A stretch of 64,000 bases of DNA from Craterostigma plantagineum (Eukaryota; Streptophyta; Magnoliopsida; Lamiales; Linderniaceae). The stretch is from contig JAPQWV010000125.1 in assembly GCA_027422505.1 (NCBI GenBank), positions 806,001 through 870,000 of the forward strand, written 5' to 3'. Under the pieces are notes generated by a model, which did not search any database, had not been told where the DNA came from, and saw only the letters and a program-made list of their open reading frames with translations. A program made the translations under genes and the position numbers. Positions 21,233-31,997 of this stretch are shown piece by piece (within the stretch, counting starts at the first letter, position 1; every line of letters starts with the position of its first letter).

Positions 21233-22390
21233 AATTAAGCGGTCGTGAGAAAATCTGATTTCGTTTCAATGTATACCACATAAACAATGAGAACTGCTCA
21301 AAAAGTGTAACTGCGTGTGAGACTCGCAAATCCTGCGACGTTAATTAAAAAAAACAATTTAATATATCACTTACTCCATGGACTTGACAGTAAGAATCTA
21401 ACAATATAATACTACTTCTATATGCTTTTAATTTCCTAATTCCAATCGGCATTGCAATTTATATTTTGAAAAATAAACAAATGATTGCTTACAAGTTTTT
21501 CCTACGTAAGTTCCATAACCAATTACATGTATATAATATTAAGTTGCTCGGAAAGATAAAGAAAAAGCATATTAAGCTGGTGATAATGCAATTCGAATTT
21601 AAGGAAAAGAAAAACAGGAGCATCAAACACAAGCATCACTCACAGGCACGGCTGGTGCGGGAGGTAAAAATGATACCTGGTTTGGTTGTGGGGCGACCCG
21701 GATGCTCGAGAACACCAGATGGGATCGAGCTCGTCTTCGGCACTGAGCTCTCTAAGGGAAAATTCAGAATTCTGTATGTAATCCTTTCTTGTCAATGCCT
21801 TATGAAAATTCAACAAGTATCAAAATCAAAGTCAAGCAAGGGTGTTCGTTGGTGTGGTAATATCTGGTGTATGTATGCAAGAAGGATACATTCATTGCGA
21901 GATCTAGCATTTGCATTTAAACTAATAAAATGGTATAATCATAGATCTAACAAGTTTGATGCTTTTATTGAAATGGTAAAATTTAAAGAAAGCAAATTTA
22001 AGATATCCAGAAATTATATAGACATGAGAAAGAAGTACGGAGATAGATCCTCCCTTGACTAATGTAACAAGGAGTGTGACGACTTTCTTGAAAAACAAAG
22101 ATAAGCAATTATATTCAAGAAAGAAAGAAACTTCTACATCGATGAGAAAGAAGGCCAAACGGGTATCTCCTTCATCACACATCCAAGATGTAGTTGAACA
22201 CAGAAGTACAGAACCGTTCGAAAGAAAACCAAATAATCGAAATGCTAGTTAAGAGTTTGCTTCTCATATCCGTGGAAACAACTTTGAGTTGCACCACATA
22301 CGAACTATGTTAATCACCATTCGAAAAAAAAAATAACGCATACAAATAAAACACAACATCACTTGAACAACCTAAACCCTAAAAGAAGAC
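21233..22390 (-). other. Helitron 5' non-coding part, left of the copia insertion
   Basis: Low-complexity, Lys-rich pseudo-frames on the plus strand (21,466-22,062) show no domain. Ends with AAGAC (22,386-22,390), the left target duplication of the copia element. Confidence 0.55.
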
Positions 22391-23157
22391 TGAGGGCGAT
22401 CCCGTACACAATGGATGTAAAAAGCTAAATTAAATACTGATGTTGGACACGATGTTAGGCTAACACTCGTTCTTACTCTTTTGTACGCACATCGGAAAAA
22501 CGAAACGAACACAAACGATGTTTTGTGCAGCAAGTCAAATAACTTGCTGCGAGCCCCAAGGGGTAAAATCCACTAGAAATATGGATTACAAAAACTATCG
22601 AAAAAGATAGTCACAAACTAGTCTAGCCACAACCTATGAATCACTAAAGAATTCAGCAACAACTAGACTGAAAAGAAAATTCTTTCAAGAAAATAACTCT
22701 CGCTCAAAATGCTCCGATTTTCGCTCGTGTTCTTCGTACTTCAAAATGGTTAAGTCTTCGACTTAAATACTCCTTCGATTTGTCCAAGTCTTCGCCACTC
22801 GTCTTAGCAACTTCCCACAACGTCCACTAACGTCCACTAATTGTATTTGGACAGTTAGTGAACGTTGAGAGTAGATTTGGTCAGTTCCAAGAGCTCGGTC
22901 TCTACTTGTTCTTCAAGCTTCCTATTTTTAGCATGCACTCTTCCTATTTTCGCTCAAGCTCGTCTACGCTTCTTCCACGCGGTTTGAACCGTTCTAGCTC
23001 TTATCTATAACCTGCACAACACTAGAAAAATGCCACGTCATAATTAAAATAGGTTTTGGGCATGAAAGATAAAACTAGGAAAGGGAACATTCTCGGCCAA
23101 CAGATGTTGACTAGAATGTTACCCAACATTGTTTCAGTTAAACGCTCAACATCAACA
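22391..23157 (-). repeat. Copia 3' LTR (left)
   Basis: 767 bp, TGAGGGCGATCC...CATCAACA. It holds two palindromic sites, TGTTAGGCTAACA at 22,453-22,465 and AATGTTACCCAACATT at 23,115-23,130, each preceded by a half-site. Confidence 0.95.
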
Positions 23158-23172
23158 ATCTCCCCATTTTTA
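23158..23172 (-). other. Copia polypurine tract
   Basis: Minus-strand AAAAATGGGGAGAT lies directly against the 3' LTR, the expected place and composition for the plus-strand priming tract. Confidence 0.7.
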
Positions 23173-23504
23173 TCTTTCTTCCCAAAACCAAAGCAGAAGT
23201 CAGTCATTGTGAAACTCCCCCTAAAGACAATCATCAACTCAACCACAAAAACAAAATGGTTAGAGTTAGACGAAAAACAGAATAGTAAGAAAAACTATTC
23301 AAAGTACTAGAAAATTAGTACATGCCTTAGAGGTCCTGAAAAAATCTGCAAAAACAAAAAATAGACATGGTCCAAATATAAATCGCACACAGGAAAATAC
23401 GAGATAAGCATGCAAACATAAGCAAAATGCGCATGCACAAAAATCTAAGTCTAATTGTTTAGACTGTCGATCGATTCTTCCACTTCAGCTCCTTCTCCTT
23501 GACC

Positions 23505-24716
23505 TTATTGCTCTTTCTCACGAACCTGATCTCCCCCTGCTTGATCTTCGCCAGCACCTTGCCCTACTTCACTTGGCCCTGCTCGATCCTCAGCTCTCGG
23601 CTCAGCGCTCACTGCTTCTGCCCTATCTCCCCCTTTTTGGGAAGAAATGAACCTCCTCAAAGCATCCCTTTGAGCCACCAAAGCTGCGATGGACTCGTCA
23701 AGAGCTCTAAGGGCCTGTTCTGCTAAAGATGTTGACCCAACACCGTGGTCAACATCGTGCTCTAGCTGTTCGGGGCTGCGCCAGGGCAGGTCTACTACTC
23801 TGCCAGAGCCGGACAAATGGCTTGGCTGAACTGGGTAAGAACTGCGTAGGGTGGTCACCGAGTCTTTCCGGGTTGGCTGAAATCCGCCTTGTAAAAGAAC
23901 TCCGTAGATAATCGAGGGATAAGGAAGAATTCCCTTTTCCACCTTTTCAGCTTGATTCGACATGTGATCGAGGATCAACTTTCCCCAATTCATCGGCAGA
24001 TTTTGACCAAGTGCGTATAGCACATGAGCTATCCCTTCGGTCACCCTAACTTCATTTGATGTAGGCAACCAACTACACACACCAATCTTAAACAAGACTG
24101 AATACAAAGATGTAAGAGCGCTGCCCGCACAATTTCCTTCCCACTTAGACACTCTACCCCCAGTAATGAACCTAACCACAGCATCATTATCATATTCATA
24201 CTGAAATTCTACATCAGGAGTACGAAGAAAACTGTTTATAGCACTAGCCGACATGTCATCTAACCTCCCCCTCAGAAAAACCTTCCCATATTTCCTAGAC
24301 TTAACTTCAGCCACATTAAAGAAGAGGTTAGCATATACCTCCCGGACGACATTGTCACAGTACGTCCCTAAACTCGTCACCATGTGCCCGAGATGTCGAG
24401 ACTCCAGGAATTGCATCACGCCGTACTTCCTGAAGCTCACTTCGTCCACGACCCGTTCCACCCAAAAGAGTCTCTGACTCAGGGATTCCCACAGCTCCTC
24501 GTTAGCTGGGCGGTAGAACTTGCGGTTGGGCAATGGACTCTCCCAATCAGAATCTTCTAATGTTAGGTCAACATCAGACCCAACATTTTCTTCAGTGACT
24601 GGAACAGGGGAGACATCTCGGTGGCTTGCGGCTGGTTGAGGTGCTCTTTCAGTCCTCGCTCGCTTCGCTGGATGGTCATCACTTTCAATGGGGCGTTTGC
24701 CTGCACGTTTCTCCAT
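23505..24716 (-). CDS. Env-like / plant transposon protein of the copia element, second part
   Basis: 403-residue frame downstream of pol. Residues about 60-230 form a globular region (NRKFYRPANEELWESL, then VVREVYANLFF, then VFLRGRLDDMS) like the plant transposon protein domain found in Sirevirus and Athila env-like ORFs. The C terminus is predicted helical (DESIAALVAQRDALRRF) and then acidic and low complexity. No clear transmembrane segment is visible, so true envelope function is doubtful. It starts in the +1 frame relative to the upstream ORF with a 32-nt overlap at an A-run, so the two probably derive from one longer ORF. Confidence 0.7.
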   Translation of the reverse strand: MEKRAGKRPIESDDHPAKRARTERAPQPAASHRDVSPVPVTEENVGSDVDLTLEDSDWESPLPNRKFYRPANEELWESLSQRLFWVERVVDEVSFRKYGVMQFLESRHLGHMVTSLGTYCDNVVREVYANLFFNVAEVKSRKYGKVFLRGRLDDMSASAINSFLRTPDVEFQYEYDNDAVVRFITGGRVSKWEGNCAGSALTSLYSVLFKIGVCSWLPTSNEVRVTEGIAHVLYALGQNLPMNWGKLILDHMSNQAEKVEKGILPYPSIIYGVLLQGGFQPTRKDSVTTLRSSYPVQPSHLSGSGRVVDLPWRSPEQLEHDVDHGVGSTSLAEQALRALDESIAALVAQRDALRRFISSQKGGDRAEAVSAEPRAEDRAGPSEVGQGAGEDQAGGDQVREKEQ

Positions 24717-25716
24717 CCTTTTTTCTTAAAGACTCTAGGGTCTCAGCTAGGTCCGCCCCGACAACATCGATGCTCTCTGAGTGATCTGAGGCTGTGAAGG
24801 ACTCTGAGTCAGAGGACGGCGTCTCTCCCCCTGAGGGTTTGAAGTCCTCATCTGACATCTCTGAGTCAACGCTGTCGTACGTTGTAGAGTCGACGATTGT
24901 ATCAATTGAGTCCGAGCCACTGGAAAGGGCGATGGGATCGTCTCTGTTCGAGGTGGGGTGCAGGGCACGTCTGATACGCCCGCTTCGTCGCCTCTTAGGC
25001 ACCGGTGCTGTCTGTTTGGCCTTGGCTTTGCCCTTCTTCTTCTTGGATGGACCTGGACTGGATTTACAGGACTGTTGGGCAGTTGCCGTCCCTGAAATTG
25101 TGCTTGAAGGACCCGATGGCTGCGACGGGGTGAAAATTGGTGCCGTGACATTAATAGCACCTCCGACCAGACTCGCCTGGACCGACCGAGGTTGGGTCGT
25201 AGATGCGCCGAGTGGTACATCGGCGAAAGTGAAAATCGGCGACGGAATAGGCTGTCTGGAAGCGATTGTGGCCGGAAAAACTGGGTCTGAGGAAACAGGG
25301 ATTTCTTCCACCTGAGTTGGTTCACCCACCTGTGGGTCGGCCAAAATTGGGTCTGGAGGAGCTGGGTTTGTACGTGACGAGGTCGGCAGAGCATCCTCAG
25401 CCCTACCCCGGCGTCGCTTCTTGAGTGATCGGAGACGAGTTTCCAGTGGCACATCCTCGTCATTGTCTTGACTTGGCATCGTTGCTGTTGTTTCTTGGCT
25501 AGGGTTTGCAGTCGGGGGGTCAGCAGATGAACGCTGCGGTGGCGCCGCTTGTTCTTCGGCTGCCTGAGGCGATGGTCCGTGTGGTCTGAGTGGCTGGAAA
25601 GGCCCCGTGTAGACCACGATCTCCATAGGACCTGGAATCACTTGCAGAGGGACTGGAAAAACAGGGTTAGGTACGAATGTTGGGTCAACATTCGGTTGAG
25701 AAGGTGTATTCGACAT
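24685..25716 (-). CDS. Env-like region of the copia element, first part
   Basis: 343-residue frame, Pro/Ser/Thr-rich and disordered, with basic runs (SLKKRRRGR, then SKKKKGKAKAK, PKRRRSGRIRR) that look like nuclear-localisation or nucleic-acid-binding stretches, followed by an acidic Ser-rich tail. It ends 32 nt past the next frame's ATG, next to AGAAAAAAGG on the coding strand. A one-base change in that A-run explains the split. Function is unknown. Confidence 0.65.
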   Translation of the reverse strand: MSNTPSQPNVDPTFVPNPVFPVPLQVIPGPMEIVVYTGPFQPLRPHGPSPQAAEEQAAPPQRSSADPPTANPSQETTATMPSQDNDEDVPLETRLRSLKKRRRGRAEDALPTSSRTNPAPPDPILADPQVGEPTQVEEIPVSSDPVFPATIASRQPIPSPIFTFADVPLGASTTQPRSVQASLVGGAINVTAPIFTPSQPSGPSSTISGTATAQQSCKSSPGPSKKKKGKAKAKQTAPVPKRRRSGRIRRALHPTSNRDDPIALSSGSDSIDTIVDSTTYDSVDSEMSDEDFKPSGGETPSSDSESFTASDHSESIDVVGADLAETLESLRKKDGETCRQTPH

Positions 25717-26838
25717 GATTTCAACAAAGAAAAATGAATCAAGATCGAAAATCTAAAAACCCTAATGAACTACAGATCACGAAGAGCAGTTTCAGGGAGA
25801 GAGAGATCGAAGTGGTGCAAGTGGGATGATATGACAAGTTAAATAAAATCATATAATCAATCACTTATAACTCGAGCTACTCACAACGGTTACTACAGTT
25901 ATTTTTAAGCTAATCATGGAGTTAGTGGGCATAAAAGTGACCGTTGAGCATAAGAGGAGAAAACCGCATAGATTGGATAAGTCTAAACTAAGTCATGATT
26001 TTTCAAAACATGAAGCTAAAAATAGTATATACCAAATCCAATTATCCGAACACATCGGAGCACGTTTGAGACTAAGTCATGCGAGTAAATAGGAGCATTT
26101 TGGATCACGTTTCTACCAAAAAGACCACTAAGTCAAAAGTCAAGGTAGAATCAAGAAATACTAACCGATTGAGTGACGTCGATGAACACATAGAGACAAG
26201 TGTAAAGAGCTGTTCTTCGAGAGTTTCTAATGCAATTCTGAGAGATAACTGAACTAGACGCACAAGACTAACAAAAACAGTACTAAAGACAGACACGAAT
26301 AAAAACGAAAGCACAAAAAGTAGCAATATCGAACTGACAATCACATGTTGCCCTAACATTTGACTCAATATTCTAATTCCGTAATCCTAGACTTTTCTGC
26401 TTAATTCTTCTCAAAATCAGTTCCCTTTATTTCTACCCTTTCACCTCATATACCCACAACGAATTCACGCACTGCCCTTATACCCTCAGCCTCAAGGCTT
26501 GGCTTTTTGTCGCATAGTATACATTGTCACCGCGAATGCCGTGTACCTAAGGAAACTTATTACCAAATACCTATATCTAGCCGAGAGTTTATGAGCATGC
26601 TAATCACAATAAAAAGGATTGGTTTTTAGTCGCAAAGAGTACATCGTCACAGCGAATGCCGTGTACCTAGGGACGTATTACCAAGAGCCTATAAAAAAGG
26701 GATCGGGTTCATTTAGGGACCAATCAAGAAGAATCAAGTCATTTCACAGGAAAACAGAACATAATATTAAATCAAACATTAAAGCTGTAACTATCAGATT
26801 CGACATATGCTATGTTGATCCAAATGTTGGACCAACAT
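25717..26838 (-). other. Copia spacer between pol and the env-like frames
   Basis: About 1.1 kb of non-coding DNA. It contains a direct duplication around 26,500-26,690: GTCGCA, then AGTATACATTGTCACCGCG / AGAGTACATCGTCACAGCG, with GAATGCCGTGTACCTA following both. Confidence 0.6.
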
Positions 26839-29800
26839 TTAAACTAACATGTGCAAACCTATGGATTTCTTAAGGTCCGAGAACCTTTCAGAATCCAATG
26901 CTTTCGTAAAAATGTCTGCTAACTGATTCTTAGTGTCTATATGCTCGATGCGGACTAACTCTTTTTCGACCATATCTCTCAGAAAATGATGCTTAATATC
27001 TATATGCTTTGTTCGAGAATGTTGGATGGGATTCCTAGAGATGTTAATGGCACTAAGGTTATCACAATACATAAGTACAGATTCGCACTCTAACCCATAG
27101 TCACATAACATACTATTCAACCACAATAATTGCGTGCAACAACTACCCGCCGCAACATATTCGGACTCAGCAGTAGATAAAGACACACAATTTTGTTTCT
27201 TGTTATACCATGCAACTAAGTTATTACCTAGGAAGAAACAGCCACCACTTGTACTCTTGCGGTCATCTTCGTCACCTGCCCAGTCAGCATCGCTATAGCC
27301 TACAAGACTCAAATTAGTATCTTTGGAGAACCATAGTCCTAGGCTACACGATCCACTCACATAACGTAGTATTCGCTTAACAGCATTCAAATGCGAAACC
27401 TTAGGTTCAGATTGATATCTAGCACAAACGCAAACACTATACATGATGTCAGGTCTACTCGCAGATAAGTATAATAAACTGCCTATCATAGAACGGTACA
27501 ATGTTGGGTCAACATTTTGCCCAACATCGTCTTTACTTACCTTTTGCGAGGAACCCATGGGTGTTTTCATTACCTTAGCAGTGTCCAATCCGAACTTCTT
27601 GACAGTGTTTTTGGCATACTTCTCTTGGGACATAAAGATCCCGTCGCTGCTTTGCTTAATCTGCAATCCTAGAAAATATGTTAATTCGCCTATCATCGAC
27701 ATCTCAAAGGTAGTGTTCATTGCCTGCACAAACTGATCTAATAAAACTTGTGAGCTTGAACCGAAAACAATGTCATCAACATATACTTGAGCAATCAAAA
27801 TATCGGATCCGACCCTCTTAACAAAAAAAGTGCGATCCGCCTCACCTCGAGTGAAACCAAACTCAAGCAAAAATGTTGCTAACCTTGCATACCACGCTCG
27901 AGGCGCTTGCTTCAACCCGTACAGTGCTTTCTGCAGCTTAAAAACATGGTTAGGATAATGGGGATCTTCGAACCCTTTAGGCTGTTCGACATAGATTTCC
28001 TTATCAATATACCCATTCAAGAAAGCACCCTTAACATCCATTTGGTGTAATGTAATGTTAAGCCAACATGCAATAGCTAACAAAAGTCTAATAGATTCTA
28101 GCCTAACAACGGGAGCAAACGTCTCATCAAAGTCTATACCTTCTACTTGCGTGTAACCCTGGGCTACTAAACGTGCCTTATTTCTAACAACCCTACCAAG
28201 TTCATCAGATTTATTCTTAAACATCCACTTAGTGCCTATGACATTAATGTCTTTCGGCCGTGGCACTAATGTCCAAACTTGGTTTTTCTCGAACTGCAAG
28301 AGTTCCTCTTGCATCGCATTTATCCAACAATTATCCTTGAGAGCTTCAAGGACATTCTTGGGTTCTATCTCAGAAACAAGGCAGTTAAAACGTACCTCAG
28401 CGTATAGCGAATTCATACACGCATTTCTTACCATAGACTTATAGTCCTTTCGTGGTTTGTCTCTGATCTTCCTTCCTTCGTTCACATCTCCAATTATAAG
28501 ATCAGTAGGATGATCTTTCTGAACCTTAGCTGGTGGATCACGTCGCACTTCACTGGGACCAGCCTCTTCGTTCTGTTCTGGCTCAGATGTTGAGTCCAAT
28601 GTTGGCTCAACATTGTCATCCGCAGACTCCTCTGATTCGTTTCTTGCTTGTATAACATCTGCAATGTCAACTTGAGGAGGCATATTGCTAAGATCAGTAG
28701 CATCATCAAACACAACGTTAACTGATTCTTGAACAGTCTTTAAACGCAAATTATAGACTCGATAAGCACGACTGTTTGACGAATATCCTAGGAATATGCA
28801 TTTGTCACTCTTCGAGTCAAACTTAGTCAAATATTCACGATCATTCAGCATGCAACAAAAACATCCAAAAACATGAAAATATTTAACCGTATGCTTTTTA
28901 CCATTCAACAGTTCATACGGGGTTTTCTTTGTACCATGCCTAAAGAATACACGATTCGAAATGTGACATGCAGTATGCAAAGCTTCAGCCCAAAAACGTT
29001 TAGACACATTCTTAGATAGTAACATAACCCTAGCCATTTCTTGTAAAGTCCTATTCTTCCTTTCGGCAACCCCATTTTGTTGGGGTGTCTTAGGAGACGA
29101 ATACTCATGCACAATCCTTTTCTTATCACAGAATTCATCAAAAAATTGATTCTCAAACTCTCTACCATGATCAGACATAATGCGAAAAACAGTAGCACTG
29201 AAATTGTTTCGGATCATAGCACAGAATTTTTTGAAAAACTCGACCGACTCTGATTTTTCCCTAAGAAAGAAAATCCATGCATATCTAGAAAAATCATCCA
29301 CGAGCACATAAGCATACTTTCTACCCCCTATGCTATCAACTTCCATAGGACCCATCAAATCCATGTGAATCAACTGAAAACAGTGAGCAGTTTTAAAATG
29401 TTGAGCAACTTGTTGGTCAACATTGTGACTAACATGTGTTTGCTTACCCTTCAAACACGACTCACAAACAACCTTACCAAACTCTTTGAGTTTCGGAATG
29501 CCTCTGATTGCGTCATGTTTGATAAGTTGCTCCAATGTTCTGTAGTTGACGTGGCCTAATTTAAAATGCCACAGCACCACATCGTCTTCGGCTTTTGAAA
29601 GTTGGCACACATCCTTTGCTCCCGGTTTGTCGCCGACTAGATAGCAATTGTCACTTGATCTTTTTCCTGCCAGCACTAGAACAGAATTTCGGTTAAACAC
29701 TTCACAACACTCCTTATTAAACCTTACCTCAAGGTCATCGTCGCACAGCTGACTTATGCTGATCAGATTCGCGACAAGTCCTTCTACGTGAAGTACGTTG

Positions 29801-31944
29801 CTAAGCTTGGGAAAATCGGGCACATTAAGTCTGCCTCTTCCGAGAATTCGACCTTTGGAACCACCTCCGAAAGTCACAGATCCACTCCTTAAAGGAGTGT
29901 AGTCACTGAGATACTCTTTGGTACCCGTCATATGTCGGGAACACCCGCTATCGAAGTACCATGAACCTGTAACGTTAGCTCGCAAAGAGGTGTACACAAC
30001 AAGACTTTTATCCCCTGATTTCCTAATCCAAGCTTTCTTAGAAGATTTAACCACATTCTGTTTACTAGAATTCGAAGAAACGCCAACTGATTTTTCTCCA
30101 AACACATCCTTCAACACTGATTTCTCAATGTTGACTGATATGTTGGGTAACATCTCAGCTGACATCGATTTCTTAGCAGAAATCTCTCTCTTCAATTTCC
30201 AGCAGTATGATTTTAAATGACCTGATTTCATACAGTGTTCACACAAAAAGGATTTATCATGAGTTTTTGGGGTCACATGCTCGGGACTATTCTTAGGATT
30301 CGTAACTTCGTCACTTACGGATTGAGCTTTAACGAACACAATCTTCTCAAGGGTCAAGGGTTTTGTACTATCATGAGCAGATTGGCGGTTATAACCTAGA
30401 CCTTGTTTATCAGTAATACCAATAGATAGTACCTCTTCATGGCTAGTTTTGCTCCTATTCCATTTAGCAAAAGTTTTGTCGGCCTCATTGAGTCGCTTTT
30501 GAAGTGAGTCGATTTTCCTGTCCTTTCTTGTCAAAGCAGCTTCCAATTTGTTCATGCCATCCACTAGACCTTCAATGACCTTCTCGTTTTTCTCATTTTC
30601 CTCGGCCAGTAATTTCACCGCGGCACGAAGTTGTGAGTTGATCGTCTTTTCTACTTCATATTGTGAGGTCAACTGCTTAACGGCTTCTTCACCACTCTCA
30701 GTTTCAGGCTCTGTTTCATCACAACTCAAAAGACCATCAAGACAGTTTGAATCATCATAATAAAAAATGATATGTTTTACAGATGTTGAGTCAGATGTTG
30801 GCTCAACATCAGTTACCGCAGTAAGGCCGATTTGATTATCTTCATCTTCTTCGTCGTCAGAAAACGACTGGATGATTACAGATGATTGCTTAGGCTCTTC
30901 CTCTTCATCTTCATCTTCTTCGTCTGACAGGTCGATCCACATGACCTTACCACCACGCTTGCGAATGGTGTTGGCACATTCGTTGGCAAAATGGCCCCAT
31001 CCTTGGCATTCAAAACATCTGACTGCCTCATAATTGACGTTCTTCTTTGGCTTTCCGTCTAGTCTCCCAAAAGGTTTCCGTTTAGGAAACGGAGGAGCTG
31101 ACGAAGGTTCAGCCTTGGCATTCTGGCCTTTTCTGAATGTTGGGCCAACATTTTGCACAACATTCTTCTTCTTGAAAAACTTCGCGAATTTCTTTACCAC
31201 CATGGCCATGTCTTCTGCGTTTCTGGGGTCGACCTCGATCAGTTCATCGGATGGCTGGGTGACTAGTGCGAGACTCTTTCCACGAGAGGCTCTCTTTTGG
31301 ACTTCAAGATTGGTTTCATAATTTTTCAAAATATTCATCAACACGTTGAAGTCCATGGTAGCTAGGTTGTGAGACTCCTCGATCGCTGACACCTTCATAT
31401 TAAATTTTTCTGTTAGTGTACGAATTGCTTTTGAATTTAATACCTTGTTTGACAGAGGATCTCCTAGGCTGGCACACTCGCAGGAGATGGTCAAAAGCTT
31501 CCCAAAGTACGTCGTAATATCCTCGTCTTCCTTCATTCTGATATTCTCGAATTGGCTTAAGAGGAGGCGTAGTTTGGTTTCTCGCACCGTTGTATCACCT
31601 TCACAGTACCTCTCGAGCAGATCCCACGCATTTTTGGCCGTTGTACAATTCTGGATAATCTTAAACATAAAGATATCCACCGTCGAGAAGATTGTGTTGA
31701 GTGCCTTGTCATTGAATTCTGCCAGGCATCGCTCGGGTGCTGTCCATAGTTCGACAGGCTTGTCGACGACTTCACCATCTGCATCGGGTTCTGTCCTTGG
31801 TGGTGTATAACCGTGGAGAACTGCTTCCCATGCTCGCACGTCGATTGACTTGATGCACTGACGAATACGGACCTTCCAATACGCATAGTTGGTGCCGTCA
31901 AGAACAGGAACTTTGTCGATATTGTTTGAACTGGTAATATCCAT
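26839..31944 (-). CDS. Copia gag-pol polyprotein, intact
   Basis: The open frame reaches back to 32,016, but the likely start is the ATG at 31,944, before a gag-like N terminus (MDITSSNNIDKVPVLDGTNY), giving about 1,701 residues. Numbering from the 32,016 frame start: gag to about 330; zinc knuckle CFECQGWGHFANEC at 334-347; coiled coil about 445-525; second knuckle CEHCMKSGHLKSYC near 592-605; protease DSGCSRHMTG near 689; integrase D885, D949 and E985 (HMDLMGP, SDHGREF, NGVAERKN); reverse transcriptase with YVDDIVFGS; RNase H with DADWAGDEDD and LSTAESEY at the end. All catalytic motifs are present, so this copy may still be competent. The stop sits at the edge of a palindromic site (26,822-26,840). 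Confidence 0.95.
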   Translation of the reverse strand: MDITSSNNIDKVPVLDGTNYAYWKVRIRQCIKSIDVRAWEAVLHGYTPPRTEPDADGEVVDKPVELWTAPERCLAEFNDKALNTIFSTVDIFMFKIIQNCTTAKNAWDLLERYCEGDTTVRETKLRLLLSQFENIRMKEDEDITTYFGKLLTISCECASLGDPLSNKVLNSKAIRTLTEKFNMKVSAIEESHNLATMDFNVLMNILKNYETNLEVQKRASRGKSLALVTQPSDELIEVDPRNAEDMAMVVKKFAKFFKKKNVVQNVGPTFRKGQNAKAEPSSAPPFPKRKPFGRLDGKPKKNVNYEAVRCFECQGWGHFANECANTIRKRGGKVMWIDLSDEEDEDEEEEPKQSSVIIQSFSDDEEDEDNQIGLTAVTDVEPTSDSTSVKHIIFYYDDSNCLDGLLSCDETEPETESGEEAVKQLTSQYEVEKTINSQLRAAVKLLAEENEKNEKVIEGLVDGMNKLEAALTRKDRKIDSLQKRLNEADKTFAKWNRSKTSHEEVLSIGITDKQGLGYNRQSAHDSTKPLTLEKIVFVKAQSVSDEVTNPKNSPEHVTPKTHDKSFLCEHCMKSGHLKSYCWKLKREISAKKSMSAEMLPNISVNIEKSVLKDVFGEKSVGVSSNSSKQNVVKSSKKAWIRKSGDKSLVVYTSLRANVTGSWYFDSGCSRHMTGTKEYLSDYTPLRSGSVTFGGGSKGRILGRGRLNVPDFPKLSNVLHVEGLVANLISISQLCDDDLEVRFNKECCEVFNRNSVLVLAGKRSSDNCYLVGDKPGAKDVCQLSKAEDDVVLWHFKLGHVNYRTLEQLIKHDAIRGIPKLKEFGKVVCESCLKGKQTHVSHNVDQQVAQHFKTAHCFQLIHMDLMGPMEVDSIGGRKYAYVLVDDFSRYAWIFFLREKSESVEFFKKFCAMIRNNFSATVFRIMSDHGREFENQFFDEFCDKKRIVHEYSSPKTPQQNGVAERKNRTLQEMARVMLLSKNVSKRFWAEALHTACHISNRVFFRHGTKKTPYELLNGKKHTVKYFHVFGCFCCMLNDREYLTKFDSKSDKCIFLGYSSNSRAYRVYNLRLKTVQESVNVVFDDATDLSNMPPQVDIADVIQARNESEESADDNVEPTLDSTSEPEQNEEAGPSEVRRDPPAKVQKDHPTDLIIGDVNEGRKIRDKPRKDYKSMVRNACMNSLYAEVRFNCLVSEIEPKNVLEALKDNCWINAMQEELLQFEKNQVWTLVPRPKDINVIGTKWMFKNKSDELGRVVRNKARLVAQGYTQVEGIDFDETFAPVVRLESIRLLLAIACWLNITLHQMDVKGAFLNGYIDKEIYVEQPKGFEDPHYPNHVFKLQKALYGLKQAPRAWYARLATFLLEFGFTRGEADRTFFVKRVGSDILIAQVYVDDIVFGSSSQVLLDQFVQAMNTTFEMSMIGELTYFLGLQIKQSSDGIFMSQEKYAKNTVKKFGLDTAKVMKTPMGSSQKVSKDDVGQNVDPTLYRSMIGSLLYLSASRPDIMYSVCVCARYQSEPKVSHLNAVKRILRYVSGSCSLGLWFSKDTNLSLVGYSDADWAGDEDDRKSTSGGCFFLGNNLVAWYNKKQNCVSLSTAESEYVAAGSCCTQLLWLNSMLCDYGLECESVLMYCDNLSAINISRNPIQHSRTKHIDIKHHFLRDMVEKELVRIEHIDTKNQLADIFTKALDSERFSDLKKSIGLHMLV

Positions 31945-31982
31945 TGTAGAGGATGTTAAGCGCTTAGTGACGTCAAGCGTTG

Positions 31983-31994
31983 GTTCTGATACCA
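31983..31994 (-). other. Copia primer-binding site
   Basis: Minus-strand TGGTATCAGAAC begins three bases from the 5' LTR. It matches the initiator-methionine tRNA 3' end used by most plant copia elements. Confidence 0.85.
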
Positions 31995-31997
31995 CTT

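Noticed and set aside
21466..22062. 198-residue plus frame
   Set aside because: Lys/Ile-rich translation of AT-rich Helitron sequence, opposite to the Rep strand, with no domain.
24700..24725. Programmed -1 frameshifting on A-AAA-AAG between the two env-like frames
   Set aside because: The downstream frame is +1, not -1, relative to the upstream one, so this slippery site would not join them.
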